Of a stretch of DNA of 64,000 nt, positions 24,858 to 34,195 are shown one piece after another. Under the pieces are notes generated by a model, which saw nothing but the letters and a program-made list of their open reading frames with translations, was not told where the DNA came from and ran no database searches. Source of the stretch: Dietzia natronolimnaea (GTDB lineage: Bacteria > Actinomycetota > Actinomycetes > Mycobacteriales > Mycobacteriaceae); NCBI RefSeq assembly GCF_039525805.1, contig NZ_BAAAHZ010000012.1; one strand, 5' to 3'. The first letter of the stretch is position 1; each line of letters opens with the position of its first letter. The position numbers and the translations under genes are program-made.

Positions 24858-25532
24858 ATGACCGACGCCGCCGCCACGCTCGAGCGGATCCTCGACGACC
24901 GCTACAGCTGCCGAGGATTCACGTCCGACCCCGTTCCCGAGGAGACGATCGACCGGATCCTGCAGATGGCCCAGCGCACGGCGTCCTGGTGCAACTCTCA
25001 GGCCTGGCAGGTCGACCTGGTGACCGGGCAGGCGACGGCCGAGTTCGGCAAGCACCTCACGGAGTACGTGTCGGCCAACGGGATGCGCTCGGACCTGCCG
25101 GCACCCGAGCGCTACGAGGGCGTGTACGGCGAACGGCGGCGGGCCAGCGGGTACGGCCTCTACACCGCGCTGGGCATCGAGCGCTCGGACAAGGAGGCAC
25201 GGCTCACGCAGATGCTGGAGAACTACCGGTTCTTCGGCGCCCCGCACGTCGCGGTGATCACCTCGGACGCGGGCCTGGGCACCTACGGCGCGGTGGACTG
25301 CGGTGGCTATGTGGCGACGTTCCTCGCGGCGGCGTCCTCGCTGGGCGTGGCCACCTGCGCCCAGGCCGCGCTCGCGCTCTACTCGGACGGGGTCCGCGAG
25401 CACCTCGGGATCGGTGAGGACCGGCTGATCGTGTGCGGGATCGCCTTCGGCTACGCCGACCCCGAGCACCCCGCCAACACCTTCCGGGCCGATCGGGCGG
25501 ATCTCACCGACGTGGTCCGCCGCCACGGCTGA
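24858..25532 (+). CDS. Nitroreductase-family oxidoreductase
   Basis: 224 residues of the FMN-dependent nitroreductase fold. The N-terminus RILDDRYSCRGFTSDPVPEETIDRIL and the block QRTASWCNSQAWQVDLVTG are typical, AAASSLGVATCAQAALALY lies in the dimer/FMN region, and GIAFGYADPEHPANTFRADRADL closes the protein. A Cys at the RYSCRGF position instead of the more usual Arg-Ser-x-Arg is seen in several actinobacterial members. Probable substrates are quinones or nitroaromatic compounds; the physiological one is unknown. A GGAGG ribosome-binding site precedes the ATG by seven bases. Confidence 0.85.
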   Translation: MTDAAATLERILDDRYSCRGFTSDPVPEETIDRILQMAQRTASWCNSQAWQVDLVTGQATAEFGKHLTEYVSANGMRSDLPAPERYEGVYGERRRASGYGLYTALGIERSDKEARLTQMLENYRFFGAPHVAVITSDAGLGTYGAVDCGGYVATFLAAASSLGVATCAQAALALYSDGVREHLGIGEDRLIVCGIAFGYADPEHPANTFRADRADLTDVVRRHG

Positions 25533-25562
25533 CCGGGGACGCCCACGGTCGATCCGGATCCG

Positions 25563-25799
25563 TCAGTACAGTTCGCGCTTCTTGGGCTTGCCCGAGATGG
25601 CCTGGCGAACCTGGTTGCCTTTGTAGATCGCCACGATCCCGGCGAGGATCGCCACCACGGTGAAGAACGAGCTGGCGAACAACGCGATCGGCAGCGCCAC
25701 CACGGTCACGCCCAGCGCGATCGCCGTGGTGCGCGCATCCTTGCGCACCTGCTGCTTCTGGACCTCGATCGAGTTCGGTTGGTAGGGCTGCATGCTCAT
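25563..25799 (-). CDS. Small two-helix membrane protein
   Basis: 78 residues with a polar N-terminus (MSMQPYQPNSIEVQKQQ), two membrane helices (TAIALGVTVVALPIALFASS and FFTVVAILAGIVAIYKG) and a basic C-terminus (SGKPKKRELY). Unknown function; proteins of this layout are common in actinobacteria. The ATG at 25799 lies 5 bp after the stop of the yigZ-like gene on the same strand, so the two form an operon. Confidence 0.65.
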   Translation of the reverse strand: MSMQPYQPNSIEVQKQQVRKDARTTAIALGVTVVALPIALFASSFFTVVAILAGIVAIYKGNQVRQAISGKPKKRELY

Positions 25800-25803
25800 A
25801 CCG

Positions 25804-26481
25804 TCAGGATTCCATATCTCGGCACCGCACCGCGTTCTCGGTGGTCGCCACCCCTGCGGGTTGCCACTCGACCCCACCGGAGGTCCGGGTCGCCAGGATC
25901 GGCCCCAGCACCTCGAGCTCCCCGGCGACGGTCAACACCACCCGCCGGCCGTGGTCCACGCCGAGCACCCGCGCACCCGCCCCGCGGACTGCGCCCTCGA
26001 GGCCTCCCGCCACCGAGTGGTCGACCTCGGCACGCCACGCCGGCGTCCGCGTGACCTCCACGACCCGACCCGTCCGCCACGCCTGGTCGAGGGCGGCCGA
26101 CACCGCGGAACCGTACGCCCGGACCAGACCGCCCGTGCCCAACCGGGTGCCGCCGAACCACCGCACGACCACCGCGCTCACCCCGGTGAGCCCACTGCCG
26201 CGCAGGACCTCCAGCATGGGGGTGCCGGCGGTTCCGGAGGGTTCGCCGTCGTCGTTCGAGCGCTCGATCCGGCTCGACCCCGGCACGTCCACCAGGAAGG
26301 CGCTGCAGTGGTGGCGCGCGGCCGGATGGGCACGGCGGAGGTCGGCGATCAGGTCGCGGGCGGCCTCCTCGTCGTCGCACCTCCTCACCACGGCGAGGAA
26401 CCTCGAGCGCTTCTCCTCGTACTCGCCGGTGACGTCCGGGCCGTCGGCCAGCCTGAGCACACGTGTCCCGGGGGCGGTCAT
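25804..26481 (-). CDS. YigZ/IMPACT-family protein
   Basis: 225 residues. The UPF0029 N-terminal domain has the signature EEKRSRFLAVVRR, AHPAARHHCSAFLV, RSNDDGEPSGTAGTPML and VVVRWFGGTRLGTGGLVRAYGSAV, all hallmarks of the YigZ/IMPACT family; the C-terminal DUF1949-like part is degenerate. Eukaryotic IMPACT controls translation under stress; the bacterial role is unclear. It is divergent from treZ with 50 bp between, and co-directional with a small membrane protein. ATG start from the conserved N-terminus. Confidence 0.87.
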   Translation of the reverse strand: MTAPGTRVLRLADGPDVTGEYEEKRSRFLAVVRRCDDEEAARDLIADLRRAHPAARHHCSAFLVDVPGSSRIERSNDDGEPSGTAGTPMLEVLRGSGLTGVSAVVVRWFGGTRLGTGGLVRAYGSAVSAALDQAWRTGRVVEVTRTPAWRAEVDHSVAGGLEGAVRGAGARVLGVDHGRRVVLTVAGELEVLGPILATRTSGGVEWQPAGVATTENAVRCRDMES

Positions 26482-26519
26482 CAGACCAGTATCGCCGCCC
26501 CGCCCCCGGTGGTTTTCCC

Positions 26520-26525
26520 TACCCT
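26520..26525 (+). promoter_or_regulatory. -10 box of a probable leaderless treZ transcript
   Basis: TACCCT ends six bases before the GTG at 26532, in the 50-bp gap between treZ and the divergent yigZ-like gene. treZ therefore seems to have its own promoter, separate from glgX-treY. Confidence 0.45.
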
Positions 26526-26531
26526 GGGGGT

Positions 26532-28310
26532 GTGACCTTCCCGAGCAGTGACACGTTCTCCGTCTGGGCGCCGACAGCCGAGGCCGTCGGCCTGGTCCTG
26601 GACTCCGCTGACGCCGATCCGATCGCCATGCACCGCACCGCCGACGGCTGGTGGGCCTCGACCGTCGTCCGCGAGCAGGGCAGGGACTACGGGTTCGTGG
26701 TGACGGGCGACGACGGCGAGGTGAGCGACGCGCGTCCCGACCCGCGGTCGGCGCGTCAGCCCGACGGCGTGCACGGGCTCTCGCGGGTGCACCGGGTGGA
26801 CGCGACGCGCTGGACCGACTCGGCCTGGACGGGTCGGCAACTGGCCGGGTCTCTCCTGTATGAGATGCACGTGGGAACCTTCTCCCCCGGTGGCACCCTG
26901 ACCAGCGCGATCGAGTACCTCGACGACCTGGTGGAGCTGGGCGTGGACATGGTCGAGGTGATGCCCGTCAACGCGTTCAACGGCGAGTACGGCTGGGGTT
27001 ACGACGGGGTGGCGTGGTTCGCCGTGCACGAGCCGTACGGAGGGCCGGACGCGTTCCAGCAGTTCGTGGACGCCTGCCACGCCCGCGGACTGGGAGTGTG
27101 TCTTGACGTGGTCTACAACCACCTCGGGCCGTCGGGGAACTACCTGCCCGAGTTCGGCCCGTACCTGTCCGCCGGCGACGGGCCGTGGGGATCGGGGCTC
27201 AACCTCGATGGCCGCCACTCGGGCGAGGTGCGCCGGTACATCATCGACAACGCCCTGCGCTGGTTCGACGAGTTCCACGTGGACGCCCTGCGCCTGGACG
27301 CGGTCCACGCCCTGCACGACGCCTCGGCCGTGCACCTGCTCGAGCAGCTGGCGGTGGAGGTCGAGTCCCTCTCCGCCCACCTCGGGCGACCGTTGTCGCT
27401 GATCGCGGAGTCGGACCAGAACGACCCCCGGTTGGTCACCGCGCGAGAGGGCGGCGGACTGGGCCTCACCGGACAGTGGGACGACGACGTGCACCACGCG
27501 GTCCACGCCGCGGTCTCCGGTGAACGCCAGGGCTACTACTCGGACTTCGGGTCACTCGAGTCACTCCGGCAGGTCCTCACCGGGGCGTTCCTCCACGCCG
27601 GGACGTGGTCGGCGTTCCGGGGGCGGGTCCACGGCCGCCCGCTGGATGTCGGACGGGTCCCGGGCAGCCGGTTCGTGGCGTACACGCTCACCCACGACCA
27701 GGTGGGCAACCGCGCCGCGGGTGACCGGCCCTCCGTGAACCTCTCACCCGCGCAGCAGCTGGCCAAGGCCGCGATCGTCCTGTGCTCCCCCTTCACGCCG
27801 ATGCTGTTCCAGGGCGAGGAATGGGGCGCGCGTACCCCGTTCTGCTTCTTCACCTCGCACCCCGAGCCCGAGCTCGCCGACGCCGTGCGCCGGGGCCGGA
27901 CCCGCGAGTTCGCCGAGATGGGATGGGACCCGGCCACGGTGGCCGACCCCCAGGACCCGGAGACGTTCCGGCGGTCGGTGCTGGACCGGTCCGAGCAGAC
28001 CCGGGACCAGCACGCCGAGATCCTCCGGGGGTACCGCGCACTCATCGCCCTCCGGCGGGCCGAGCCCGAGCTGACCGATCCGTGGCTCGGGTCGGTGCGC
28101 GTGCGGTGCGGGGTCGAGGCCGACGACGGCCGCTGGCTGATCGTCCACCGCGGATCGCTCGCCCTGGTGGTGAACCTGGGAACCGAGCCGAGCAGGGTCC
28201 CGGTGGCCGGCGAGGCGGTGCTGGCCTCGGGGGCGGTGGTCGACGAGGACTCGGTCTTCTGTCAGGCGTTCGGGTTCGCGGTGGTGCGCACCCGCCCGGA
28301 CACCGGGTAG
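26532..28310 (+). CDS. treZ: Malto-oligosyltrehalose trehalohydrolase
   Basis: 592-residue family 13 enzyme that cuts trehalose from maltooligosyltrehalose made by TreY. An N-terminal sandwich domain (~5-90) starts with FSVWAPTAEAVGLVLD; the barrel has SLLYEMHVGTFSPGGT, VMPVNAFNGEYGWGYDGV, DVVYNHLGPSGNYLPEFGPY, the nucleophile block VDALRLDAVHAL, the acid block SLIAESDQND and TLTHDQVGNRAAGDR. The GTG at 26532 is chosen because the family N-terminus starts there and a -10-like box lies just upstream. In mycobacteria treX-treY-treZ are adjacent; here treZ is 3.7 kb from treY with seven unrelated genes between. Confidence 0.93.
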   Translation: MTFPSSDTFSVWAPTAEAVGLVLDSADADPIAMHRTADGWWASTVVREQGRDYGFVVTGDDGEVSDARPDPRSARQPDGVHGLSRVHRVDATRWTDSAWTGRQLAGSLLYEMHVGTFSPGGTLTSAIEYLDDLVELGVDMVEVMPVNAFNGEYGWGYDGVAWFAVHEPYGGPDAFQQFVDACHARGLGVCLDVVYNHLGPSGNYLPEFGPYLSAGDGPWGSGLNLDGRHSGEVRRYIIDNALRWFDEFHVDALRLDAVHALHDASAVHLLEQLAVEVESLSAHLGRPLSLIAESDQNDPRLVTAREGGGLGLTGQWDDDVHHAVHAAVSGERQGYYSDFGSLESLRQVLTGAFLHAGTWSAFRGRVHGRPLDVGRVPGSRFVAYTLTHDQVGNRAAGDRPSVNLSPAQQLAKAAIVLCSPFTPMLFQGEEWGARTPFCFFTSHPEPELADAVRRGRTREFAEMGWDPATVADPQDPETFRRSVLDRSEQTRDQHAEILRGYRALIALRRAEPELTDPWLGSVRVRCGVEADDGRWLIVHRGSLALVVNLGTEPSRVPVAGEAVLASGAVVDEDSVFCQAFGFAVVRTRPDTG

Positions 28311-28317
28311 ACGGGCC

Positions 28318-29592
28318 TCAGGTCAGGTACTCGTACGCCGCGGTGCCGGGCTCGAGCCGCTCACAGTCGATCCGGGAGGCCTCCATCCGCTCGAGCAGGG
28401 AGTGCAGGCCCGTGGCGGAGCCGAGTTCGATACCCACGAGGGCGGCCCCGTACTCGCGGTTGTTGCGCTTGAGGTACTCGAACTGCGTGATGTCGTCCTC
28501 CGGACCCAGCACCTCGTCGAGGAATCGACGCAGTTGGCCGGGCTCCTGGGGGAACTTGACCAGGAAGTAGTGCTTCAGCCCCTGGTGCACCAACGAGCGT
28601 TCGATGATCTCGCTGTACCGCGAGACGTCGTTGTTACCGCCCGAGATGATGCAGACGACCGTCGCGCCCTCGTCGATCTCGAGCTGCTCGAGTGCGGTGA
28701 CCGCCAGCGCGCCGGCGGGCTCGGAGATGATCCCCTCGTTCTGGTACAGCTCCAGCATCGCCGTACACACCGCACCCTCGTCCACGGTGAGGACCTGGAT
28801 CCGCTCGGTCATCGACGAGATCACCCCGAACGGGAAATCCCCGAGCCGTGCCACCGACGCACCGTCGACGAAGGTGTCCACGGTGTCGAGGGTGACGGGC
28901 TCGCCCGCCTCGAGAGCCCGGGTCAGAGAGGGCGCTCCCGCGGGTTCCACCGCGATGATCTTGCAGTCGGGCGCGTACTCCGCCAGGTAGGTGGCGAGCC
29001 CGCCCACCAGACCGCCGCCGCCGACCGGCACCACCACCGCATCGGGGACCCGGTTGAGCTGCGCCAGGATCTCCGCCGCGATGGTTCCCTGACCGGCCAT
29101 GGTGTCCGGGTGGTCGAACGGCGGGACCATCGTCGCACCGGTCCGCTCGGCGTCGGCGCGGGCCGCGGTCTGGGCGGCGTCGAAGTTGACGCCGGTGACT
29201 ACCAGCTCCACCCAGTTGCGACCGTGGGCGAGGATCCGATCCCGCTTCTGCTTGGGGGTGTTGGTGGGGACGTAGATGCGGCCGTTGATCCCGAGGCTCC
29301 GGCAGGCGAACGCGACGCCCTGGGCGTGGTTGCCGGCGCTCGCCGTCACCACGCCCGCGCTGCGCTCGTCACCGGTCAACTGCGACATCAGGTTGTACGC
29401 GCCCCGGATCTTGTACGACCGCACCGCCTGCTGGTCCTCGCGCTTGAGCAGGATGGTCGCGCCGGTCTGCTCGCTCAACCGCTCGCTCTGGTGCAGTTCG
29501 CTCGCGAGGATCACGTCGCCGATGCGGCGGGCGGCGATGTCGATGTCGTCTGGGGTCACTACCTGGGTCGCGGCGGAGTCGGTGACGGTCAC
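28318..29592 (-). CDS. ilvA: Threonine ammonia-lyase (biosynthetic)
   Basis: 424-residue PLP enzyme making 2-oxobutanoate from threonine, the first step to isoleucine. The PLP lysine is K61 in VRSYKIRGAYN; the PLP-phosphate glycine loop is PVGGGGLVGGLA; SAGNHAQGVAFA is also present. After ~330 residues there is one short regulatory ACT-like domain (KHYFLVKFPQEPGQLRRFLDEVLG) instead of the double domain of E. coli IlvA, the form usual in Corynebacterium, so feedback control by isoleucine is expected but simpler. The GTG start fits the family N-terminus. Convergent with treZ, 7 bp apart. Confidence 0.92.
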   Translation of the reverse strand: MTVTDSAATQVVTPDDIDIAARRIGDVILASELHQSERLSEQTGATILLKREDQQAVRSYKIRGAYNLMSQLTGDERSAGVVTASAGNHAQGVAFACRSLGINGRIYVPTNTPKQKRDRILAHGRNWVELVVTGVNFDAAQTAARADAERTGATMVPPFDHPDTMAGQGTIAAEILAQLNRVPDAVVVPVGGGGLVGGLATYLAEYAPDCKIIAVEPAGAPSLTRALEAGEPVTLDTVDTFVDGASVARLGDFPFGVISSMTERIQVLTVDEGAVCTAMLELYQNEGIISEPAGALAVTALEQLEIDEGATVVCIISGGNNDVSRYSEIIERSLVHQGLKHYFLVKFPQEPGQLRRFLDEVLGPEDDITQFEYLKRNNREYGAALVGIELGSATGLHSLLERMEASRIDCERLEPGTAAYEYLT

Positions 29593-29634
29593 GACGACCA
29601 GTGTCCCACCGTGCGGTCCGTCACCGCCAACTGG

Positions 29635-32600
29635 TCATCCGGTGAGACAACCCGGCCCGAGCAGCGCCTTGAGATCCCCCATGAGCGAGGAGGACGTCTC
29701 CACCCGCAGATGGTCGTCCAGTCGCAACACCGTCGAGGAGTTCCCGTTGACCAGCCGCAGGTGGACGTCGGAGGGTCCGGGGTGTCGGCCGAGCACCTGT
29801 TTGAGGGCGGTGACGGTCTCGATGGTGCACATCCTGGTGGGCAGGGTCAGCGCCAGCGGGGCGCCGTTGCCGCCCACGACCAGGTCCGGCACTTCGAGGG
29901 TGTCGCCGAACACCGACACCCGGTCCTCGCGGATGTTGATGCGCGCCTTGACCAGGACGACCGCGTCCTCGGCGATGTCCAGCGCCGCGAGCCGGTACGT
30001 CTTGGGGAAGAAGAGCACCTCGACGCTCCCGTTGAAGTCCTCGATGGTCACGATCGCCCACGGTTCGCCGTTCTTGTTGACCCGCCGGTCCACACCGGAG
30101 ATGATCCCGCCGATGGTCACCGCGGTGCCGTGCGCGAGCTCGCCCTCGTGGATGGTCGCGATCGACGTGTCGGTCTTGGCGGCGAGCGCGGACTCCAACC
30201 CGTCGAGCGGGTGGCCCGAGACGTACAGACCGAGCATCTCCCGCTCGAGCGCCAGCTTCTGCTTGATCTCCCATTCCTCGTCTGGCACGCGGACCGCGAA
30301 GACGTCGCTGAAGGCGGAGGCGCCTCCCGTCTCGTCCGTGTCCGCCCCGCCGAAGAGGTCGAACTGGCCCACCGCCTCGGCCTTCTTGGTGGACATCACC
30401 GACTCGACGGCGTCGGCGTGGACCAGGAACAGTCCCTTGCGGGGGTGCCCCAGGGAGTCGAACGCGCCGGCCTTGATCAGCGATTCCGTGACCTTCTTGG
30501 TGCACGCGGTCTGGTCGATCTTGGCCAGGTAGTCGGAGAAGTCGGTGAACGCCCCCTTCTCCGTACGGGCGGCCACGACGGAGTCCACGACGTGCGAACC
30601 GACGTTGCGGACCGCACCCATACCGAACCGGATGTCCGTGCCCACCGAGGCGAAGTTGGTGAGCGACTCGTTGACGGACGGCGGCAGGACCCGGATCCCC
30701 ATCTGCCGGCAGTTGGACAGGTACAGCGCGGCCTTGTCCTTGTCGTCACCCACGGAGGTGAGCAGGGCGGCCATGTACTCCGCCGGATAGTTGGCCTTGA
30801 GGTAGCCGGTCCAGAAGGACACCAGCCCGTAGCCGGCCGCATGGGACTTGTTGAACGCGTACGAGGCGAAGGGCTCGATGGTCCCCCACAGGGCGTCCAC
30901 GGCCTCCTTGGAGAAACCGCGCTCGAACATTCCGCCCGAGAACTTCTCGTACTCGGCGGCCAGGACCTCGGCCTTCTTCTTGCCCATCGCCTTGCGGAAG
31001 CCGTCGGCCTCACCGGCGGTGTATCCCGCGAGCTCGCGGGATATGGCCATGATCTGCTCCTGGTACACGATCAGACCGTGGGTCTCGCCGAGGATCACCC
31101 GGAGCGGCTCCTCCAGCTCCGGGTGGATCGGCACCAGCTCCTGCTTGCCGTTCTTGCGGTCGGCGTAGTTCCAGTGCGTCCCCATCCCCATGGGGCCGGG
31201 CCGGTACAGCGCGAGGGCGGCCACGATGTCGTTGAAGCCGGTCGGCTTCATGCGCTTGAGCAGCTCACGCATGCCACCGGAGTCCAGCTGGAACACGCCG
31301 AGGGTGTCGCCGCTGGCCAGCAGGTCGTAGGTCGCCTGGTCGTCGGTGCTGAGCGTGTCGAGGTCGATCTCCTCGCCACGGTTGGACTTGATGTTCTCCA
31401 GGCAGTCCCCGATCACGGTGAGGTTGCGCAGGCCCAGGAAGTCCATCTTGAGCAGGCCGATGTCCTCACACGAGGGGTAGTCCCACCCGGTGATCAGGGC
31501 GCCGTCCTGCGCGCGCTTCCACATGGGGATCACGTCGAGCAGCGGCTCGGAGGACATGATCACCGCGCACGCGTGGACCCCCGCCTGCCGGACCATGCCC
31601 TCGAGTCCGCGGGCCGTGTCGTAGATCCGCTTGACGTCCGGGTCGGTCTCGATGAGCTGGCGGACCTCCGAGGCCTCGCCGTACCGCTCGTGCTTGGGGT
31701 CGGTGATGCCCGACAGGGGGATGTCCTTGGCCATGATCGCCGGTGGCAGGGCCTTGGTGATCCGGTCGGCGATCGCGTACCCGGGTTGGCCGAAGTTCAC
31801 GCGCGCGGCGTCCTTGATGGCTGCCTTGGTCTTGATGGTGCCGAAGGTGATGACCTGGGCGATCTTGTCGGCGCCCCACTTGTCGCTGGCGTAGCGGATC
31901 ATCTCGCCGCGGCGGCGGTCGTCGAAGTCGATATCGATATCGGGCGCGGACGGGCGCTCCGGATTGAGGAACCGCTCGAACAGCAGGCCGTGCTCGATCG
32001 GGTCGATGTTGGTGATCTTGAGCGCGTACGCCACCAGCGCACCCGCCGCGGACCCTCGACCCGGTCCGACCTTGATCCCGATGGAGCGGGCGTACTCGAT
32101 GAGGTCACCGACCACGAGGAAGTACCCGGGGTACCCCTTGCCCTTGATGACCTCGAGTTCGAACTCCGCGCGGTCCAGGTACTCCTGCGGAACCCCCGCG
32201 GGGAAACGCCACTGCAGGCCCTTGTGTACCTCGCGGGCGAGCCAGGAGTCCTCCGTCTCCCCCGCAGGCACGGGGAACTTGGGCATCCGGTCCTTGGGCG
32301 CCCAGATCTCGTCGTACGGCTGGACGCGTTCGGCGATCCACAGCGTGTTGTCGCACCCGCCGGGGACCTCGGAGTCCCACTGGGCGCGCATCTCGGCCGC
32401 GGACTTGAGGAAGTACCCGTCGCCGTCGAACTTGAAGCGGTTCTCGTCGGCGAGGGTCTTGCCCGTCTGCACGCACAGCATCGCCTCGTGCGCGTGGGAC
32501 TGCTCGCGGGTGACGTAGTGGCAGTCGTTCGTCACCAGCGGCGGCATGCCCATGTCCCTGCCGAGCTTGAGCAGGTCCTCGCGGACCCGCCGCTCGATGT

Positions 32601-33189
32601 CGATCCCGTGGTCCATGAGCTCCAGGAAGAAGTTGTCCTTCCCGAAGATCGACTGCCACTTCTCGGCCGCCTCGTAGGCCTCCTTGTGGTGGCCCAGGCG
32701 CAGTCGGGTCTGGATCTCGCCGGAGGGGCACCCGGAGGTGGCGATGATCCCCTCGGAGTGCTCGGCCAGGATCTCGGCGTCCATCCGGGCCCACTTGCCC
32801 AGCTGTCCCTCGTAGGAGGCCAGCGAGGACAGCAGGAACAGGTTGCGCAGGCCGGTCGCGTTCTCGGCGACCATGGTCATGTGGGTGTAGGCGCCCGAAC
32901 CCGCGACGTCGTCACCCTTCTGGTGTTTCTCACCCCACAGCACGCGCTTCTTGTTGAACCTCGACTCGGGTGCGACGTACGCCTCGATGCCGATGATCGG
33001 CTTGATCCCGGTCTTGACGGCCTGCTTGTAGAAGTCCGAGGACCCGTACATGTTGCCGTGGTCGGTCATGCCCACCGCGGGCATCCCGAGCCTGGAGGCC
33101 TCGGCGAACATCGGGTTGATCTGCGCCATCCCGTCGAGCATCGAGAACTCGGTGTGATTGTGCAGATGCACGAACTGGGATCCGCCCAC
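29635..33189 (-). CDS. dnaE: DNA polymerase III alpha subunit
   Basis: 1184 residues, the length of the main actinobacterial replicase DnaE1. The PHP domain is at the N-terminus (FVHLHNHTEFSMLDGMAQ, GMTDHGNMYG) with its metal-binding His/Asp residues kept, as in mycobacterial DnaE1 where it serves as the proofreading exonuclease. The polymerase acidic triad lies in PDIDIDFDDRRR near residue 420 and further in the palm, followed by the helix-hairpin-helix and an OB-fold (TIGGIISGVDRRVN). AGGAGG lies eight bases before the GTG at 33189. ilvA follows 42 bp downstream. Confidence 0.95.
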   Translation of the reverse strand: MGGSQFVHLHNHTEFSMLDGMAQINPMFAEASRLGMPAVGMTDHGNMYGSSDFYKQAVKTGIKPIIGIEAYVAPESRFNKKRVLWGEKHQKGDDVAGSGAYTHMTMVAENATGLRNLFLLSSLASYEGQLGKWARMDAEILAEHSEGIIATSGCPSGEIQTRLRLGHHKEAYEAAEKWQSIFGKDNFFLELMDHGIDIERRVREDLLKLGRDMGMPPLVTNDCHYVTREQSHAHEAMLCVQTGKTLADENRFKFDGDGYFLKSAAEMRAQWDSEVPGGCDNTLWIAERVQPYDEIWAPKDRMPKFPVPAGETEDSWLAREVHKGLQWRFPAGVPQEYLDRAEFELEVIKGKGYPGYFLVVGDLIEYARSIGIKVGPGRGSAAGALVAYALKITNIDPIEHGLLFERFLNPERPSAPDIDIDFDDRRRGEMIRYASDKWGADKIAQVITFGTIKTKAAIKDAARVNFGQPGYAIADRITKALPPAIMAKDIPLSGITDPKHERYGEASEVRQLIETDPDVKRIYDTARGLEGMVRQAGVHACAVIMSSEPLLDVIPMWKRAQDGALITGWDYPSCEDIGLLKMDFLGLRNLTVIGDCLENIKSNRGEEIDLDTLSTDDQATYDLLASGDTLGVFQLDSGGMRELLKRMKPTGFNDIVAALALYRPGPMGMGTHWNYADRKNGKQELVPIHPELEEPLRVILGETHGLIVYQEQIMAISRELAGYTAGEADGFRKAMGKKKAEVLAAEYEKFSGGMFERGFSKEAVDALWGTIEPFASYAFNKSHAAGYGLVSFWTGYLKANYPAEYMAALLTSVGDDKDKAALYLSNCRQMGIRVLPPSVNESLTNFASVGTDIRFGMGAVRNVGSHVVDSVVAARTEKGAFTDFSDYLAKIDQTACTKKVTESLIKAGAFDSLGHPRKGLFLVHADAVESVMSTKKAEAVGQFDLFGGADTDETGGASAFSDVFAVRVPDEEWEIKQKLALEREMLGLYVSGHPLDGLESALAAKTDTSIATIHEGELAHGTAVTIGGIISGVDRRVNKNGEPWAIVTIEDFNGSVEVLFFPKTYRLAALDIAEDAVVLVKARINIREDRVSVFGDTLEVPDLVVGGNGAPLALTLPTRMCTIETVTALKQVLGRHPGPSDVHLRLVNGNSSTVLRLDDHLRVETSSSLMGDLKALLGPGCLTG

Positions 33190-33231
33190 GCAGCATTCCT
33201 CCTACGGCTTGTCCGGCCCAGTGTAGGTCGG

Positions 33232-34170
33232 TTATCCGACACGACCCGAAACGCCAGCACGCGTCCGGCGGCGTGACCGCCCCGCCAGCGTGAACGCGAT
33301 CACCGCCACCCAGATCAACGCGAAGCCCGTCCACTGGACTGCGTCCAGTCGCTCCCCGACCACCAGGATCCCCCAGGCCATCTGCAGGGCCGGGATGATG
33401 TACTGCAGCATCCCGACGGTGGCCAGGGGTATCCGCTGGGCGGCCACGGCGAACAACAGCAACGGCACCACGGTCACCAGGCCCGAGGTGGCGAGCAACG
33501 CCGCGTGCCCCGCCCCGTGTCCGGTGAACGTGCCCGCGCCGGTCGCGCCCAGCCACACCAGAACGGCGAGCGCGACCGGCGCGATGAGCAGCACCTCCCC
33601 GGTCATCCCCACCACCGGGTCCACCCGGAGCTTCTTCTTGAAGACCCCGTACAGGCCGAAACTCGTCGCCAGGAGCACCGAGAGGTACGGGAAGTGTCCG
33701 TACCCCACGGTGAGGACCCCCACCGCGACGACGGCGAGGGCCACCGCGAACACCTGGGGACGGTTCAGCCGTTCGCGGAACACCACGACTCCCAGGAGCA
33801 CGCTCACCAGGGGGTTGATCGTGTATCCCAGGGCCGCCTCGGTGACCCGCTCGGAGTTGACCGTGTGGACGTACACACCCCAGTTCACGGTGATGAACGC
33901 GGCGGCGCCGGCGATCCGCGCCCACGAGAGGCGGTCGAGCGCCCACAGCTCCCGCCACCGTCGCATGACGGTGAGCACCAGCGCCATGATCACCAGCGAC
34001 CACACGATGCGGTGGCCCACGATCTCGACCGCACCGGCGGGCTCGAGCAGCGGGAAGAACGCGGGGAAGAAGCCCCAGAGCGTGTACGCCAGGACCCCGG
34101 CGAGCATCCCGAGCGCCACCGACCGGTCGGCGGGATCCCGCCCGCGGAGCTCCCCTCCCCGCTCGGTCAT
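33232..34170 (-). CDS. rarD: RarD-type EamA-family transporter
   Basis: 312 residues with ten predicted membrane helices in two EamA repeats. The opening AGVLAYTLWGFFPAFFPLL, AEIVGHRIVWSL-like block (VEIVGHRIVWSLVIMAL) and NWGVYVHTVNSERVTEAALGYTINPLVSVLLG are the signatures of RarD proteins, which are linked in E. coli to chloramphenicol sensitivity; the transported compound is unknown. ATG 34170 is preferred to two GTG codons just upstream. The basic C-terminus (GRSRRRTRAG) is cytoplasmic. It ends 42 bp from the dnaE start on the same strand. Confidence 0.86.
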   Translation of the reverse strand: MTERGGELRGRDPADRSVALGMLAGVLAYTLWGFFPAFFPLLEPAGAVEIVGHRIVWSLVIMALVLTVMRRWRELWALDRLSWARIAGAAAFITVNWGVYVHTVNSERVTEAALGYTINPLVSVLLGVVVFRERLNRPQVFAVALAVVAVGVLTVGYGHFPYLSVLLATSFGLYGVFKKKLRVDPVVGMTGEVLLIAPVALAVLVWLGATGAGTFTGHGAGHAALLATSGLVTVVPLLLFAVAAQRIPLATVGMLQYIIPALQMAWGILVVGERLDAVQWTGFALIWVAVIAFTLAGRSRRRTRAGVSGRVG

Positions 34171-34195
34171 CCGCACCACCCCGGCACCCGCGCGC

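Noticed and set aside
22798..26481. Mobile insertion between treY and treZ
   Set aside because: No transposase, integrase, terminal repeat or composition shift; only ordinary chromosomal genes.
28402..33276. 1624-codon open frame on the plus strand over ilvA and dnaE
   Set aside because: It is the antisense frame of two clear genes; its Val/Gly/His/Arg-rich composition is the usual GC-rich artefact and no family motif appears.
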